This document shows, one piece after another, positions 36,890-46,836 of a DNA stretch of 64,000 nucleotides; position 1 is the stretch's first letter, and every line of letters starts with the position of its first letter. The DNA is from CAVXXB01 sp963765585 (lineage in GTDB: Bacteria; Calditrichota; Calditrichia; JAJRVZ01): NCBI GenBank assembly GCA_963765585.1, contig CAVXXB010000022.1, positions 105,662 through 169,661 of the forward strand. Reading direction: 5' to 3'. A program made the translations under genes and the position numbers. The notes below the pieces were generated by a model. The model did no database searches and was not told the origin of the DNA. It saw only the letters and a program-made list of their open reading frames with translations.

Positions 36890-37588
36890 TTATAACTCCC
36901 AGGGAATTTCTTCAGCAAGAGCAATGCCCTCCGGCGAAACATCTGCCCGGTAGACCATTATTTCCACTCCTGCAGAAAGTGCGGTTTGTAATGCATCTGA
37001 ATATTGGGGATCAATATGTCTGGCCGGTTTGAATATTCTGCCATCACCCCGTTGAATCACATAAAACATGACGCTGCGATGCCCCAAACGAATCATATTG
37101 CCCAGTTCAACCAGATGCTTGGTGCCGCGGATTGTCACCGAGTCGGGGAAATAATAATTGCCATCTTCCTCAACCAGGGTGACATTTTTTACTTCAACAT
37201 AACAGTGATCACTGTCATTTGAGAGCAAAATATCGATGCGACTGTTTTCTCCATATTTTACCTCCCGTTTTAGACCATCATAGCCTAATAGTCCGGGAAT
37301 TTTATTCTCGTTGATGGCTTCGGCGACTATCAGATTCGGGATGCCGGTATTTATACCTATCCAGCAAATTGTATTGTGGACCATTTCCCAGGTATGCGGA
37401 TATTTTCTGTTGGGGTTGTCACTTCTACTCAGGAGGACTTTCCAACCAGGATTGGCGCAGGTTTTCATACTTCCCGAATTGGGACAATGTGCGGTAATTT
37501 GCTCACCGGTATCCAGCTCAATATCCGCCAGGAATCTTTTGTATCGTTTTATTAAGGTTCCAGGGATTAGTTTTTTCGAAAACTGCAT
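36890..37588 (-). CDS. sfsA: DNA/RNA nuclease SfsA
   Basis: The 232-residue protein matches SfsA (sugar fermentation stimulation protein). It has an N-terminal OB-like domain (LIKRYKRFLADIELDTGE, AHCPNSGSMKTC) and a C-terminal PD-(D/E)XK-like domain with SRIDILLS and CYVEVKNVTL. Further family words are FPDSVTIRGTKHLVEL and RHIDPQYSDAL. Originally linked to maltose gene regulation in E. coli, it is now regarded as a nuclease-fold protein; its cellular job is uncertain. Monocistronic, converging on serA. Confidence 0.92.
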   Translation of the reverse strand: MQFSKKLIPGTLIKRYKRFLADIELDTGEQITAHCPNSGSMKTCANPGWKVLLSRSDNPNRKYPHTWEMVHNTICWIGINTGIPNLIVAEAINENKIPGLLGYDGLKREVKYGENSRIDILLSNDSDHCYVEVKNVTLVEEDGNYYFPDSVTIRGTKHLVELGNMIRLGHRSVMFYVIQRGDGRIFKPARHIDPQYSDALQTALSAGVEIMVYRADVSPEGIALAEEIPWEL

Positions 37589-37643
37589 AGATTCTTTTCA
37601 GATCACTTTAATCAATAAACTGGTGAATAAATAATCAGACTGA

Positions 37644-38786
37644 TTAGTCAAAAACCTCAGTAAAAATGATATTTCTTTTCTCAAGTTCTTTCATAAACAC
37701 ATCCGTAGGAATGGAAAGTTCCTGTCGTAAGACCCCGTGATCCGAAATTCGCCCGTCAACCAGCATTTCGAGAATAATCGCCGCCGGGAATGCTGTGGTT
37801 CGCATCATTGCCGTTAGTCCGGTATTGTCTCCGTATTCAATTGCCTGATATTTTTTTGTCAATCCCTGTCCGTTTTTATTTCCCTTTACTAAAATCTGAA
37901 TCAAAACCACGTCCTTGCTCTCATAAGTAAGCGGATCGATCAGCAATGTTTCAAAGACTTCCCGACGCTGAAAGGAGAAATCACTTAATTTGACATTATC
38001 GTGTGAGGTAAACCCCAGATCCATCATTGCTTTTATTATCCTGCAGTGACCGGGATAACGGATGGTTTTATAATTCAGCGTTTGAATCTTCCCCTCGTAT
38101 GTTTGTGGTAAAGTAGATGTACCTCCGGACGTATAAAACGCTTCCAAGGTTCCAAATGGTTCAGGAAATCTCAGGTTTTCCGTTTCTGTCATTGAATCTA
38201 CCGTCGTAATTTTACCAGCACGTAATATTACTGTTGGTTCAATGTATTCATTGATAAGTCCATGTACAGAAAAGACCAGCATATAGTTCAAAGGGGGTTT
38301 TGGATCCACAGGCAATCCACCGACTCTGATTTCCACAGTATCCACTTCATCAAACTGATTTATTAAATGTGCAGCCACACCGGAAACCATACCCGGCGCC
38401 AGTCCGCAGTCCGGTATCACACCCACCTTTGCACGTGACGCATCCTTTGTCAAAGAAAATTGTTTATCGACGACGGTGTTATTACCACCGAGATCTACAA
38501 AATGACATGAAGACTCAATAGCCCAGCTAGTCAGATCAAAATTATAATCATAGGGAACCGCACTTAAAACGCCCTCTGCTTTTTCCATGAGGGGAATTAA
38601 ATTCACTTTGTCGCTGGCAGAAATCTGATGCCGGTGCACACGTTCATCATTAAAATGATTATATAAATTGTCAAGAGATTCCCTGGAAACATCGGCAATA
38701 TCTATTCTATTTGCATTACCAAAATGTAACAAGTCATTTACGACTCCGACCGACATACGACCGGATCCCAGTACAAGATAATTCAT
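37644..38786 (-). CDS. Saccharopine dehydrogenase-family oxidoreductase
   Basis: The 380-residue NAD(P)-linked enzyme begins with the Rossmann motif YLVLGSGRMSVGVVNDLL. It continues with the family words SAVPYDYNF, CHFVDLGGNN, PDCGLAPGMVSG and RYPGHC. It is closest in layout to lysine 6-dehydrogenase/saccharopine reductase proteins, but the substrate is not certain. The ATG at 38786 is preferred to the preceding TTG because AAGGAG (38795-38800) lies eight bases upstream. It is followed by sfsA on the same strand with a 55-base gap. Confidence 0.85.
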   Translation of the reverse strand: MNYLVLGSGRMSVGVVNDLLHFGNANRIDIADVSRESLDNLYNHFNDERVHRHQISASDKVNLIPLMEKAEGVLSAVPYDYNFDLTSWAIESSCHFVDLGGNNTVVDKQFSLTKDASRAKVGVIPDCGLAPGMVSGVAAHLINQFDEVDTVEIRVGGLPVDPKPPLNYMLVFSVHGLINEYIEPTVILRAGKITTVDSMTETENLRFPEPFGTLEAFYTSGGTSTLPQTYEGKIQTLNYKTIRYPGHCRIIKAMMDLGFTSHDNVKLSDFSFQRREVFETLLIDPLTYESKDVVLIQILVKGNKNGQGLTKKYQAIEYGDNTGLTAMMRTTAFPAAIILEMLVDGRISDHGVLRQELSIPTDVFMKELEKRNIIFTEVFD

Positions 38787-38836
38787 CAATCTATCTCCTT
38801 TATTGTCATATAACTAGGGACACATGCAATGTGTCT

Positions 38837-39569
38837 CTACGGTGTAAATCGTCGTTGTCTGGTGATTTCAAATAAAACAACCGCCGTTGATACGGATGCA
38901 TTCAGGGAATCTAATTTGCCAAACTGTGGTATACTCAAATGCAGATCGCAGTACGTCAGCAAATTTTTCCGTAGTCCGGCACCTTCGCTGCCCACAAGAA
39001 CTACCAACGGTACATCCAGTTTGGTTAAATAGATATTGTCTCTCTCTCCCGGCATCAATGCGGCGAAAGATAATTCTTTTTCTTTCAAGGCATCCAGAGT
39101 GACATTAATATCCTCTGTGCGGTGAATATGTGTATGGAATACAGCTCCAGCCGAAGTTTTCATTACCGTAGGATTTATTTCTGCACTTGTTTTTTCCGGA
39201 ATTATAAGTGCCGTTGCACCACAGATTTCAGCCTGTACGGATTATGGCACCCAGATTATGAGTATCCTGAATCTGATCGAGAACGATTATCAGCGGGTTT
39301 TCTGAGGCATCAATCCTTTTAAACAGTGATGTATCATCAATATATTTGTATTCCGGTATCTCTGCCACAATGCCCTGATGGACCACCGGGCCGCAATATT
39401 GTTGTAATTGGGCTTTAGGCAGCAGGGTTAGCGGAACCCCTTTGCTCGCGGCCTGATTCTGGTATCTGACACGGTCCTTTTGTTGCATTTCCCGGGCCAG
39501 ATAAATATGCTGAACCGGATGTTCTGACCGCAACAATTCATATACTGGGCGTTTTCCGTATATATACAT
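38837..39569 (-). CDS. rlmB: 23S rRNA 2'-O-methyltransferase RlmB/TrmH family (frameshifted)
   Basis: About 243 residues when repaired, the normal RlmB length. It methylates a guanosine ribose of 23S rRNA using S-adenosylmethionine. The N-terminal substrate-binding domain (YIYGKRPVYELL) is followed by the SPOUT knot motifs NLGAIIRTAE, VGSEGAGLR and LSIPQFGKLDSLNASVSTA. The frame breaks in motif 1: removing one base at 39232-39233 turns IIRTG-stop into IIRTAEICGA. The ATG at 39569 with GGAAAG upstream is preferred to a GTG at 39584. An assembly indel is probable. Confidence 0.88.
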
Positions 39570-39690
39570 AAATTTTCTTTCCACCTGATGATAAACTTAC
39601 CAAAGCCAAACTGAAAAAACACACTCTGGTTGACCATTTTTTTACCACGAAGAGCACGAAGGACACGAGGGTTTTTTATGATAAATATCC

Positions 39691-39787
39691 AATGTCATCT
39701 CGCAGAGATCTTCCCGTGATGTGGGCACTGCGAAAACAATTAGGGAATGAGTGCCAGAACGATCGGGAAGATGCACTAAAGAGATGA
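39691..39787. repeat. MITE-like inverted repeat
   Basis: GTCATCTCGCAGAGATCTTC at the left end pairs with GATCGGGAAGATGCAC...GAGATGAC at the right end; the inner arms are GGGCACT and AGTGCC. The left arm recurs almost exactly at 52048-52070 in opposite orientation. Confidence 0.6.
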
Positions 39788-40006
39788 CTCTATAATCCAA
39801 AATCAAAAGTCCAAAGTCTAGAAATTCATACTTGACATTTGGGCTTGGTCATTGGACATTTCATTTTTTATCCTGTTTTCAGTAAACTCTTTGTGACCTT
39901 CGTGTTTAGCAATAATTCAAATATAGTACCTATTTTCATCTTTTTTGCAAATTAGTAATTCTTATCACAAAAAAATATGTTGAAATTGAATTTATTTTAA
40001 CTAAAT

Positions 40007-40024
40007 TGAATGAGTGTTCATTCA
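40007..40024. promoter_or_regulatory. FadR-type operator
   Basis: TGAATGAGTGTTCATTCA has perfect seven-base arms. It fits the site bound by the TetR-type fatty-acid regulator FadR (YsiA) of Bacillus subtilis, TGAATGAMTANTCATTCA, at both arms and spacing; two of the four central bases differ. It lies 15 bases before the regulator's ATG, where binding would block its own transcription. Confidence 0.75.
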
Positions 40025-40038
40025 TTTTTTATTTGCTT

Positions 40039-40623
40039 ATGAAAAAGAATAATAAAAAAGACATTATTATCGATGCAGCAATAAAAGTATTTGCCGGTAA
40101 AGGTTTCTATAATGCCAAGGTAGCAGACGTGGCAAAAGAAGCCGGAGTGGCAGACGGAACCATCTATATTTATTTCAAAAACAAAGATGATCTCCTGATT
40201 TCCCTGTTCGAAACCAAAATGGAAGAAATACTTGTTCGTTTTAACCGGGTGCTTGAGCAAAAAGCGACCCCACCCCAAAAACTGGAACACTTTATTCAAT
40301 TACATTTTCAGATGATACAGGAAGATCAGAATCTGGCAGAAGTGTTTCAGGTGGAACTAAGACAGTCCAGCAAGTTTCTTAAAGACTATCATAATCAAAA
40401 ATTTATCGATTTTCTCGGAATTCTTGAACAGATCCTGCGGGAAGGCACAGAGGGGGGCGATTTCCGCCCGGACATGAAGATAAATACCATGAAGATCGCC
40501 ATATTTGGTGCCCTCGATGAACTTGCACGTGAATGGATACTGGGTGAAGATCATAAACATGAACTGAATGAATATGCCTCGGAGTTGGCAAAGACCTTTA
40601 TTAAGGGGCTTTCTGTCTCATAA
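40039..40623 (+). CDS. fadR: TetR-family fatty-acid degradation regulator (FadR/YsiA-like)
   Basis: The 194-residue protein has an N-terminal TetR helix-turn-helix (KDIIIDAAIKVFAGKGFYNA, VADVAKEAGVADGTIYIYFK) and an acyl-CoA-type ligand domain (QVELRQSSKFLKDYH, FGALDELAREWILG), close to Bacillus FadR. Such proteins repress beta-oxidation genes until long-chain acyl-CoA binds. The ATG at 40039 is chosen because the upstream TTG at 40006 would place the operator inside the gene. The next five genes on the strand are a complete beta-oxidation set. Confidence in the family is high; the FadR name rests on operator, domain and context. Confidence 0.88.
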   Translation: MKKNNKKDIIIDAAIKVFAGKGFYNAKVADVAKEAGVADGTIYIYFKNKDDLLISLFETKMEEILVRFNRVLEQKATPPQKLEHFIQLHFQMIQEDQNLAEVFQVELRQSSKFLKDYHNQKFIDFLGILEQILREGTEGGDFRPDMKINTMKIAIFGALDELAREWILGEDHKHELNEYASELAKTFIKGLSVS

Positions 40624-40798
40624 TTAGGAGTTCGAAATTAGAGACTAGAGATGAAAAATTGGAACTTGATTTGTCATTTTTACTTGGACATGGGACATTC
40701 TTCAGTGATCAGATTTTTGCAGAGCAGACGATCTCTAATTTTTAATCTCAAATCAAAGGACACTGGGTGCGCCAGGAATATACGGAGAGGATTATAAA

Positions 40799-42085
40799 AT
40801 GAAGAATATAGTAATTGTTGATGGGTTACGGACGGCATTCACCAAAGCCTGGACCGATTTTATGGAGATCCCGGCCCAGGATCTGGGGACCTTTGTAACC
40901 CGTGAACTATTAGAGCGGCATCAACTGGATGCTGCTATGTTTGATGAAGTGATATTTGGCAATATCGCCGGACCCGCCGAGGCGGCAAATGTCTCACGAA
41001 TTATCGCGCTGCAGGCCGGAATTCCGCAATCTGTTCCCGCATTTAGTGTTCAAAGAAACTGTGCCAGCGGCATGCAGGCTATTGCCGATGCCTGCTATCG
41101 CATACAGGCTAATGCCGGTGATATGTATCTTACGGGTGGTGTGGAATCCATGAGTCGTATCCCCCTGCTTTTCAATGATGCGGCAACCAAGTGGTTCGGC
41201 CGCTTATCACAGGCCAAATCTCTGGGTCAGCGTATTTCAACTTTTTTATCATTTAAATTTAAATTTTTAAATCCCATTATTGCGCTACGCCTGGGACTTA
41301 CCGATGGGTTCTGCGGATTAAATATGGGCGAGACCGCTGAAATTCTGGCAAAGGAATTTCATATCTCCAGAGAAATGCAGGATGAATTTGCCATGAAGAG
41401 TCACAATCGGGCGGAAAAAGCCACAAAAGACGGTATCTTTAAGGAAGAAATTGTACCGGTACCGATTCCTCCCAAATACGATCGCATGGTGGACGAAGAT
41501 AATGGTATTCGAAATGGTCAGTCCATGGAAGCCCTGGCTAAGTTACGTCCTGTTTTTGACAGACACAATGGTACCGTTACGGCCGGAAATGCCAGTCAGA
41601 TCACCGATGGCGCTGCTGCGATCATTGTCATGACTGAAGATAAAGCCAAAGATCTTGGTCTGGAACCATTGGGCAAAATACGCTCTTTTGCATTCGCTGG
41701 GTTAGATCCGCAGCGAATGGGTCTTGGACCGGCTTATGCCACTCCGCTGGCATTGGAAAAAGGCGGTGTAAATATGAAAGATATTCAATTAGTGGAAATA
41801 AATGAAGCTTTTGCCGCCCAGGTGATGGCCAATTTGCAAATATTTGATTCCGACACATTAAGTAAAAAATATCTTGATCGCGATAAAGCAGTCGGTGCGG
41901 TCAATCCGGATATCCTGAATGTGAATGGTGGCGCGATTGCCCTGGGCCATCCGGTGGGATCGTCCGCCTCACGATTAATCATCACTTTACTAAAAGAAAT
42001 GAAGCGAAAAGATCTGAATCTTGGGCTGGCCACATTATGTGTGGGTGGTGGCCAGGGCGCCGCTTTCATTTTAGAGCGCAGCTAA
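40799..42085 (+). CDS. fadI: Acetyl-CoA C-acyltransferase (3-ketoacyl-CoA thiolase)
   Basis: The 428-residue thiolase carries out the last step of beta-oxidation. The acyl-accepting Cys is in VQRNCASGMQAIADA, with other active-site residues in NGGAIALGHPVGSSASR and CVGGGQGAAF. The length and pairing with a FadJ-type multifunctional enzyme favour the FadI type. GGAGAGGATTAT precedes the ATG. It is the first enzyme gene after the regulator, across a 175-base gap that contains repeat-like text. Confidence 0.93.
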   Translation: MKNIVIVDGLRTAFTKAWTDFMEIPAQDLGTFVTRELLERHQLDAAMFDEVIFGNIAGPAEAANVSRIIALQAGIPQSVPAFSVQRNCASGMQAIADACYRIQANAGDMYLTGGVESMSRIPLLFNDAATKWFGRLSQAKSLGQRISTFLSFKFKFLNPIIALRLGLTDGFCGLNMGETAEILAKEFHISREMQDEFAMKSHNRAEKATKDGIFKEEIVPVPIPPKYDRMVDEDNGIRNGQSMEALAKLRPVFDRHNGTVTAGNASQITDGAAAIIVMTEDKAKDLGLEPLGKIRSFAFAGLDPQRMGLGPAYATPLALEKGGVNMKDIQLVEINEAFAAQVMANLQIFDSDTLSKKYLDRDKAVGAVNPDILNVNGGAIALGHPVGSSASRLIITLLKEMKRKDLNLGLATLCVGGGQGAAFILERS

Positions 42086-42116
42086 TCAGACACAACAGAT
42101 AGCGGAGGATATGACC

Positions 42117-44261
42117 ATGGGTCATGCATTTAAACTTGAAATTGTTGAAAAAAATATTGGTGTACTTACTTTTGATCTGAGTGGAGAAAAAGTCAATAAA
42201 TTTTCCACCCCGGTAATGCAGGAATTGGATGAAATGCTGGAATCCATAGCCACCAATACAGATTTGGAATGCCTGCTAATATATTCAGCGAAAAAAAATA
42301 TTTTTATCGCCGGGGCAGATATTAAAGAAATTGAAAATATTTATGACCCGGATGAAGGATATAAAGTTTCGCGTATTGGCCAGGACATTTTCAACAAAAT
42401 TTCAAAGCTGCCTTATCCGACTATCGCAGTTATAAACGGCGCTTGCATGGGTGGTGGAACAGAAATGGCCCTGGCATGTACATACCGGCTGGCATCGGAC
42501 GATCCCAAAACAAAAATTGCCCTTCCTGAAGTAAATATCGGTGTTTTTCCCGGATGGGGCGGAACACAACGCCTGCCCGCGCTTATAGGGTTACAGCGTA
42601 GTCTGGATATTATCCTGACCGGGCGTAACCTGGATGCCAAACGCGCCCTGCGCTCAGGGGTAATTGACAAAATAGTACCAAAAGAAATGGTTCTTGAAAC
42701 AGGCATGCAATTTGCGCGAGATGTGCTTGCCGGGAAAAATGTACTCGCCCGATCAAAAAGGAAACAGAAAGGTCTGTTCACTTTTCTGCTGGAAAAGAAT
42801 CCTCTTGGGCGGGCATTGGTTTTCCGCATGGCCAGAAAAACCGTCCTGGCAAAGACAAAAGGCCACTATCCCGCGCCACTTGATGCACTTAAAGTGATAA
42901 AGAAAACCTGGGGCAAATCATTACAAAAAGGATTCGAAATAGAAGCCAGATATTTTGGCAATATAATCGGATCATCTATCTCAAAAAATCTTATCAAAAT
43001 ATTTTTCTGGACAGAGGCCGTAAAAAAGCAAACCGGCGTGGCTAATACAGAAGTACAACCGCTGCCGGTAAACAGTGTTGCTGCCCTGGGCGCCGGTGTC
43101 ATGGGGGGAGGCGTCGCACAGTTGTTTGCCAGCCGAAACATTCCCGTTCGCGTGAAAGACCTGAATACCGACGCGGTTGCCAAAGCGTATGAGCAGGCCG
43201 CCTCGGTGCTCAAAGGAAAATTAAAGAGGCGACGTATCTCACGGTTGGAGTTCGGACAGATCATATCCCGGATCACAGGTACCACGGATTATTCCGGGTT
43301 CAAAAAGGCAGATTTTATTGTAGAGGCTATCGTAGAAAATCTGGACATAAAAAAACAGGTGTTTTCTGAACTCGAAAACTATGTACGCGATGATGCGATC
43401 ATTGTCTCAAACACATCATCTTTATTGGTTAATGATATGGCGGTTGCCTTTAAAAGACCGGAACGATTTGCCGGAATGCATTTCTTTAACCCGGTGCATA
43501 TGATGCCTCTTGTGGAAGTAATCCGCGGTAAAGAAACCAGCGATGAAACCATTGTCACGACTTTTAATCTGGCAAAGACATTGGGCAAGACCCCGGTTCT
43601 GGTAAACGATGGTCCCGGTTTTCTGGTTAACCGGTTACTATTGCCATATATGGTAGAAGCCGTTTCCCTGCTCGAAGAAGGAGTTTCTATTGAACGGCTT
43701 GACCGCATTATGGAGTCCTTTGGTATGCCCATGGGACCCATTGAACTCTTTGATGAAGTAGGTATTGATGTCGCCCATAAGGTGTCAAAGATATTATCAG
43801 AAACCATGGGTGACCGGATGGCTGAATCTCCTGTATTAGAGCAAATGATGGCAGATGGCCGATTAGGTAAAAAATCAAAAAAGGGATTTTATATCTATCA
43901 GGGGAAAAAGAAAAATCCGGATCCGGAAATATCAAACTATATAACCGTTCGGGAGAAAGCCGATATAAATGATGATGAGCTGGTTCAGCGCATGGTTTAT
44001 CCCATGATAAATGAAGCAGCCCGTTGTCTTGAGGATAAAATTGTTACCCGGCCGCAGGATGTGGATCTGGCTATGATTTTCGGTACCGGTTTTGCTCCTT
44101 TCCGTGGTGGATTACTCAACTATGCCGATGCAGAATCTGTTAACAAAGTTACGGAGGCACTGAATAAATTTTCAGAAACATATGCACCGCGATTTACGCC
44201 ATCTGGTGCAATAGAAAAAATCGCAAAGTCCGGTAAGAATTTTTATCAGTATTTTGCATAA
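42117..44261 (+). CDS. fadJ: 3-hydroxyacyl-CoA dehydrogenase / enoyl-CoA hydratase
   Basis: The bifunctional enzyme (about 714 residues) does the hydration and second oxidation of beta-oxidation. The N-terminal crotonase domain has FIAGADIKEIE, the oxyanion and Glu region NGACMGGGTEMALAC and LPEVNIGVFPGWGGTQRLP. The C-terminal dehydrogenase has the NAD motif LGAGVMGGGVAQLFASR, the HFFNPVHMMPLVEVI segment with its catalytic His, and NDGPGFLVNRLL. The second ATG (42117) is preferred, since GGAGG (42104-42108) then lies eight bases upstream; the first ATG is too close. Confidence 0.94.
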   Translation: MGHAFKLEIVEKNIGVLTFDLSGEKVNKFSTPVMQELDEMLESIATNTDLECLLIYSAKKNIFIAGADIKEIENIYDPDEGYKVSRIGQDIFNKISKLPYPTIAVINGACMGGGTEMALACTYRLASDDPKTKIALPEVNIGVFPGWGGTQRLPALIGLQRSLDIILTGRNLDAKRALRSGVIDKIVPKEMVLETGMQFARDVLAGKNVLARSKRKQKGLFTFLLEKNPLGRALVFRMARKTVLAKTKGHYPAPLDALKVIKKTWGKSLQKGFEIEARYFGNIIGSSISKNLIKIFFWTEAVKKQTGVANTEVQPLPVNSVAALGAGVMGGGVAQLFASRNIPVRVKDLNTDAVAKAYEQAASVLKGKLKRRRISRLEFGQIISRITGTTDYSGFKKADFIVEAIVENLDIKKQVFSELENYVRDDAIIVSNTSSLLVNDMAVAFKRPERFAGMHFFNPVHMMPLVEVIRGKETSDETIVTTFNLAKTLGKTPVLVNDGPGFLVNRLLLPYMVEAVSLLEEGVSIERLDRIMESFGMPMGPIELFDEVGIDVAHKVSKILSETMGDRMAESPVLEQMMADGRLGKKSKKGFYIYQGKKKNPDPEISNYITVREKADINDDELVQRMVYPMINEAARCLEDKIVTRPQDVDLAMIFGTGFAPFRGGLLNYADAESVNKVTEALNKFSETYAPRFTPSGAIEKIAKSGKNFYQYFA

Positions 44262-44285
44262 AACAATGATTTTAGAGGTGTGTAA

Positions 44286-46013
44286 ATGAATAGTGCTAAA
44301 GAAGTACCCAGTTTTTCAAAATCTCTGTTTAGCGGTGTCATAACCGATGAACTTATCTTTCCTTATCCCAAAATGGATAAGGAGGAATCTGAAAATCTTG
44401 ATATGATCCTCGCCACATTGAACAAATTTGCCGAGGATTATCTTGACTCCGGCAAATTTGATCGCATGGAAACCATGCCTGAAGATGTGATTAATGGCTG
44501 GAAAGAACTCGGATTTTTTGGCTTGCTTATTCCCGAAGAATATGGTGGATTTGGTCTCAGTTCAACCGCATATGTACGAATTCTGGAAGAAGTTGGTACA
44601 ATAGACGGAAGCACGGCACTTATGATCGGCGCTCATCAATCCATTGGTTTAAAGGCGCTTTTACTTTATGGGACGGAAGAGCAGAAAAAAAAGTATTTGC
44701 CTAAACTGGCGACCGGGGAACTGGTTGGCGCCTATGCGCTTACCGAGCCCGATGCCGGATCTGATGCCGGGGGAATTAAAACACGAGCCGTACGAGATGA
44801 AAAAAAAGGTGTCTACATACTGAATGGTTCTAAAATGTGGATCACCAATGGTGGAATCGCTAACTTTTTTACGGTATTTGCCAAAGAAGAACTGGAAATG
44901 CCGGATGGTGAAAAAAAGGATAAAATATCCGCATTTATAGTTACCAGAGATATGGGAGTTAAATCAGGTGTAGAGGAAAAAAAACTGGGAATTCGTAGTT
45001 CCTCTACGACCGCGCTGTTTTTTGAAGATATTGAAGTCCCGTTTGAAAATGTAATTGGAGAAAATGGTAAGGGCTTTAAGATAGCCATGGAAGTCCTCAA
45101 CTCCGGGCGTGTAGGCCTTGCAGCCGGAACTGTGGGCGCATCAAAGCACATGTTGAAACTAATATTAAGCCATGTGACGCAGCGGCAACAATTTGACCGC
45201 AGTCTTTCTGAGTTTGAACTGATAAAGAAAAAACTGGCCCAGATTACAATCAACATATTTGCGGCCGAATCTATGGTGTATCTAACCACAGGACTGATTG
45301 ACTCCGGAACCGCAGAGTACAGCCTTGAATCCGCCATGTCAAAGATTTATGCCACAGACCGGTTATGGGAAAATGTGAATGAAGTTCTGCAAATGGCAGG
45401 TGGAATTGGATATAGCCAGGAATATCCTTATGAGCAATTTCTCAGAGATTCACGTATAAATTCGATTTTTGAAGGAACAAATGAGATTTTGCGAATCTTT
45501 GTTGCCCTGGCCGGTATACAGGAACGTGGTGAATACCTGAAAAAAATGGGCAGCGCTTTAAAAGACCCGGTTAAGAGTTTTGGTCTGATCTCTGATTTTG
45601 CAATGAATTATATGAAGGACCGCCTCCTCAAAGAGCATATATGGGATGTACACAGCAGTTTAAAGGAATCTAAAAATAATTTTGAAGAGTGGGCAAAAAA
45701 CCTGCATATTTCTGCTGAAAGAGTATTAATCAAGTATGGAAAGAAAATCATATGGAAAGAAATGATTCAGGAACGGCTGGCTGATGCCATGATTGACTTA
45801 TATGCGATGATTTCCTGCATTTCACGGGTAGATACCGATATCCGGAAACTGGGTATCGATGATTGCCAGGATAAAATTGAATTATGCAATACCTTCTGTG
45901 AACAGGCATGGCGTCGTGTACGCAGGAACATTTATATGATTGACAAAAATTCGGATAAAGACATTTTGAGTATTTCAGAAAAAGTGATAGAAAAAGGTAA
46001 ATATCTATTTTAA
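44286..46013 (+). CDS. Acyl-CoA dehydrogenase
   Basis: The 575-residue FAD enzyme does the first oxidation of acyl-CoA and passes electrons to the ETF encoded next. Family motifs are IPEEYGGFGLSSTAYVRILE, YALTEPDAGSDAG, MWITNGGIANFFTVFA, QQFDRSLSEFELI and MAGGIGYSQEYPYEQFLRD, with the catalytic Glu probably in IFEGTNEILR. It has a C-terminal helical extension of about 170 residues beyond the 380-residue core, like very-long-chain/ACAD9-type enzymes. It starts 24 bases after fadJ. Confidence 0.93.
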   Translation: MNSAKEVPSFSKSLFSGVITDELIFPYPKMDKEESENLDMILATLNKFAEDYLDSGKFDRMETMPEDVINGWKELGFFGLLIPEEYGGFGLSSTAYVRILEEVGTIDGSTALMIGAHQSIGLKALLLYGTEEQKKKYLPKLATGELVGAYALTEPDAGSDAGGIKTRAVRDEKKGVYILNGSKMWITNGGIANFFTVFAKEELEMPDGEKKDKISAFIVTRDMGVKSGVEEKKLGIRSSSTTALFFEDIEVPFENVIGENGKGFKIAMEVLNSGRVGLAAGTVGASKHMLKLILSHVTQRQQFDRSLSEFELIKKKLAQITINIFAAESMVYLTTGLIDSGTAEYSLESAMSKIYATDRLWENVNEVLQMAGGIGYSQEYPYEQFLRDSRINSIFEGTNEILRIFVALAGIQERGEYLKKMGSALKDPVKSFGLISDFAMNYMKDRLLKEHIWDVHSSLKESKNNFEEWAKNLHISAERVLIKYGKKIIWKEMIQERLADAMIDLYAMISCISRVDTDIRKLGIDDCQDKIELCNTFCEQAWRRVRRNIYMIDKNSDKDILSISEKVIEKGKYLF

Positions 46014-46054
46014 AATAATTCAAATAGGTTGAACCATTTGAAAGGAGATTCGGT

Positions 46055-46807
46055 TTGAATATAGCAGTTTGTGTAAAACAGGTTCCGGATACGGAGACCA
46101 GGATCAAGATTGCGGATGATAAAAAACATATAGATGAAGCGGAAATTAACTTCGTGTTAAATCCCTATGATGAATTTGCCGTTGAAGAAGCGGTAAAAAC
46201 CAAAGAATCATTGGGTGGTGAGGTAACAATTATATCTTTGGGCCCGGACCGCGTAACATCGGCAATCCGGAATGCTCTGGCCATGGGTGCTGATAAAGCG
46301 ATACATATTAAGGCTGATGAAATTCCCGCAGATCCCGGTGTAACAGCCCATGCCCTGGCAAGTGTATTAAAGGAAGGAAATTATGATCTGATATTTATGG
46401 GGAAACAAGCGATCGATGATGATAATGCCCAGGTTCCTTCAATGGTATCAGAATTTCTTGGCATCCCGTCAATCAATGTCGTCACTAAACTGGAAGTGAC
46501 CAGCGATCAGGTTATTGCGGAACGGCAGATCGAAGGTGGTTTTGAAAAGACCGTGGCAAAACTTCCTGCGATTATTTCCACTCAACGCGGATTGAATGAA
46601 CCTCGCTATGCATCCTTAAAGGGTATAATGGCAGCAAAAAAAATTCAGATTGAAGAAACGTCTGTGGACGTGAAGTCCGGAAATATTGAAATAGTTGAAA
46701 TCGTCTTTCCACCGGAAAAGCCCGCAGGACGAATCGTCGGCGAAGGGGCCGATGCCGTTCCAGAATTGATACGCCTTTTACGTGAAGAAGCAAAGGTTAT
46801 CGCTTAA
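46055..46807 (+). CDS. etfB: Electron transfer flavoprotein, beta subunit
   Basis: The 250-residue subunit accepts electrons from acyl-CoA dehydrogenase together with EtfA. Characteristic segments are NIAVCVKQVPDTETRIKI, NPYDEFAVEEAVK, LGPDRVTSAIRNALAMGADK and LPAIISTQRGLNEPRYASL with the AMP-binding loop. The start is TTG, supported by AAAGGAG eight bases upstream. It is part of the fad operon and is followed by etfA 29 bases later. Confidence 0.95.
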   Translation: MNIAVCVKQVPDTETRIKIADDKKHIDEAEINFVLNPYDEFAVEEAVKTKESLGGEVTIISLGPDRVTSAIRNALAMGADKAIHIKADEIPADPGVTAHALASVLKEGNYDLIFMGKQAIDDDNAQVPSMVSEFLGIPSINVVTKLEVTSDQVIAERQIEGGFEKTVAKLPAIISTQRGLNEPRYASLKGIMAAKKIQIEETSVDVKSGNIEIVEIVFPPEKPAGRIVGEGADAVPELIRLLREEAKVIA

Positions 46808-46836
46808 TTTTTAATGAGGATCAGGAGAGTAGAAAA

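Larger units (their letters stand above)
39570..40038. other. Intergenic gap packed with repeats
   Basis: No gene seen. From left to right: a CACGAAG-type repeat (about 39643-39670), a MITE-like inverted repeat (39691-39787), low-complexity GTCCAAAGTC text, the GGGCTTGGTCATTGGACATT word (39841-39860), then the fadR promoter region with its operator (40007-40024). Confidence 0.65.
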
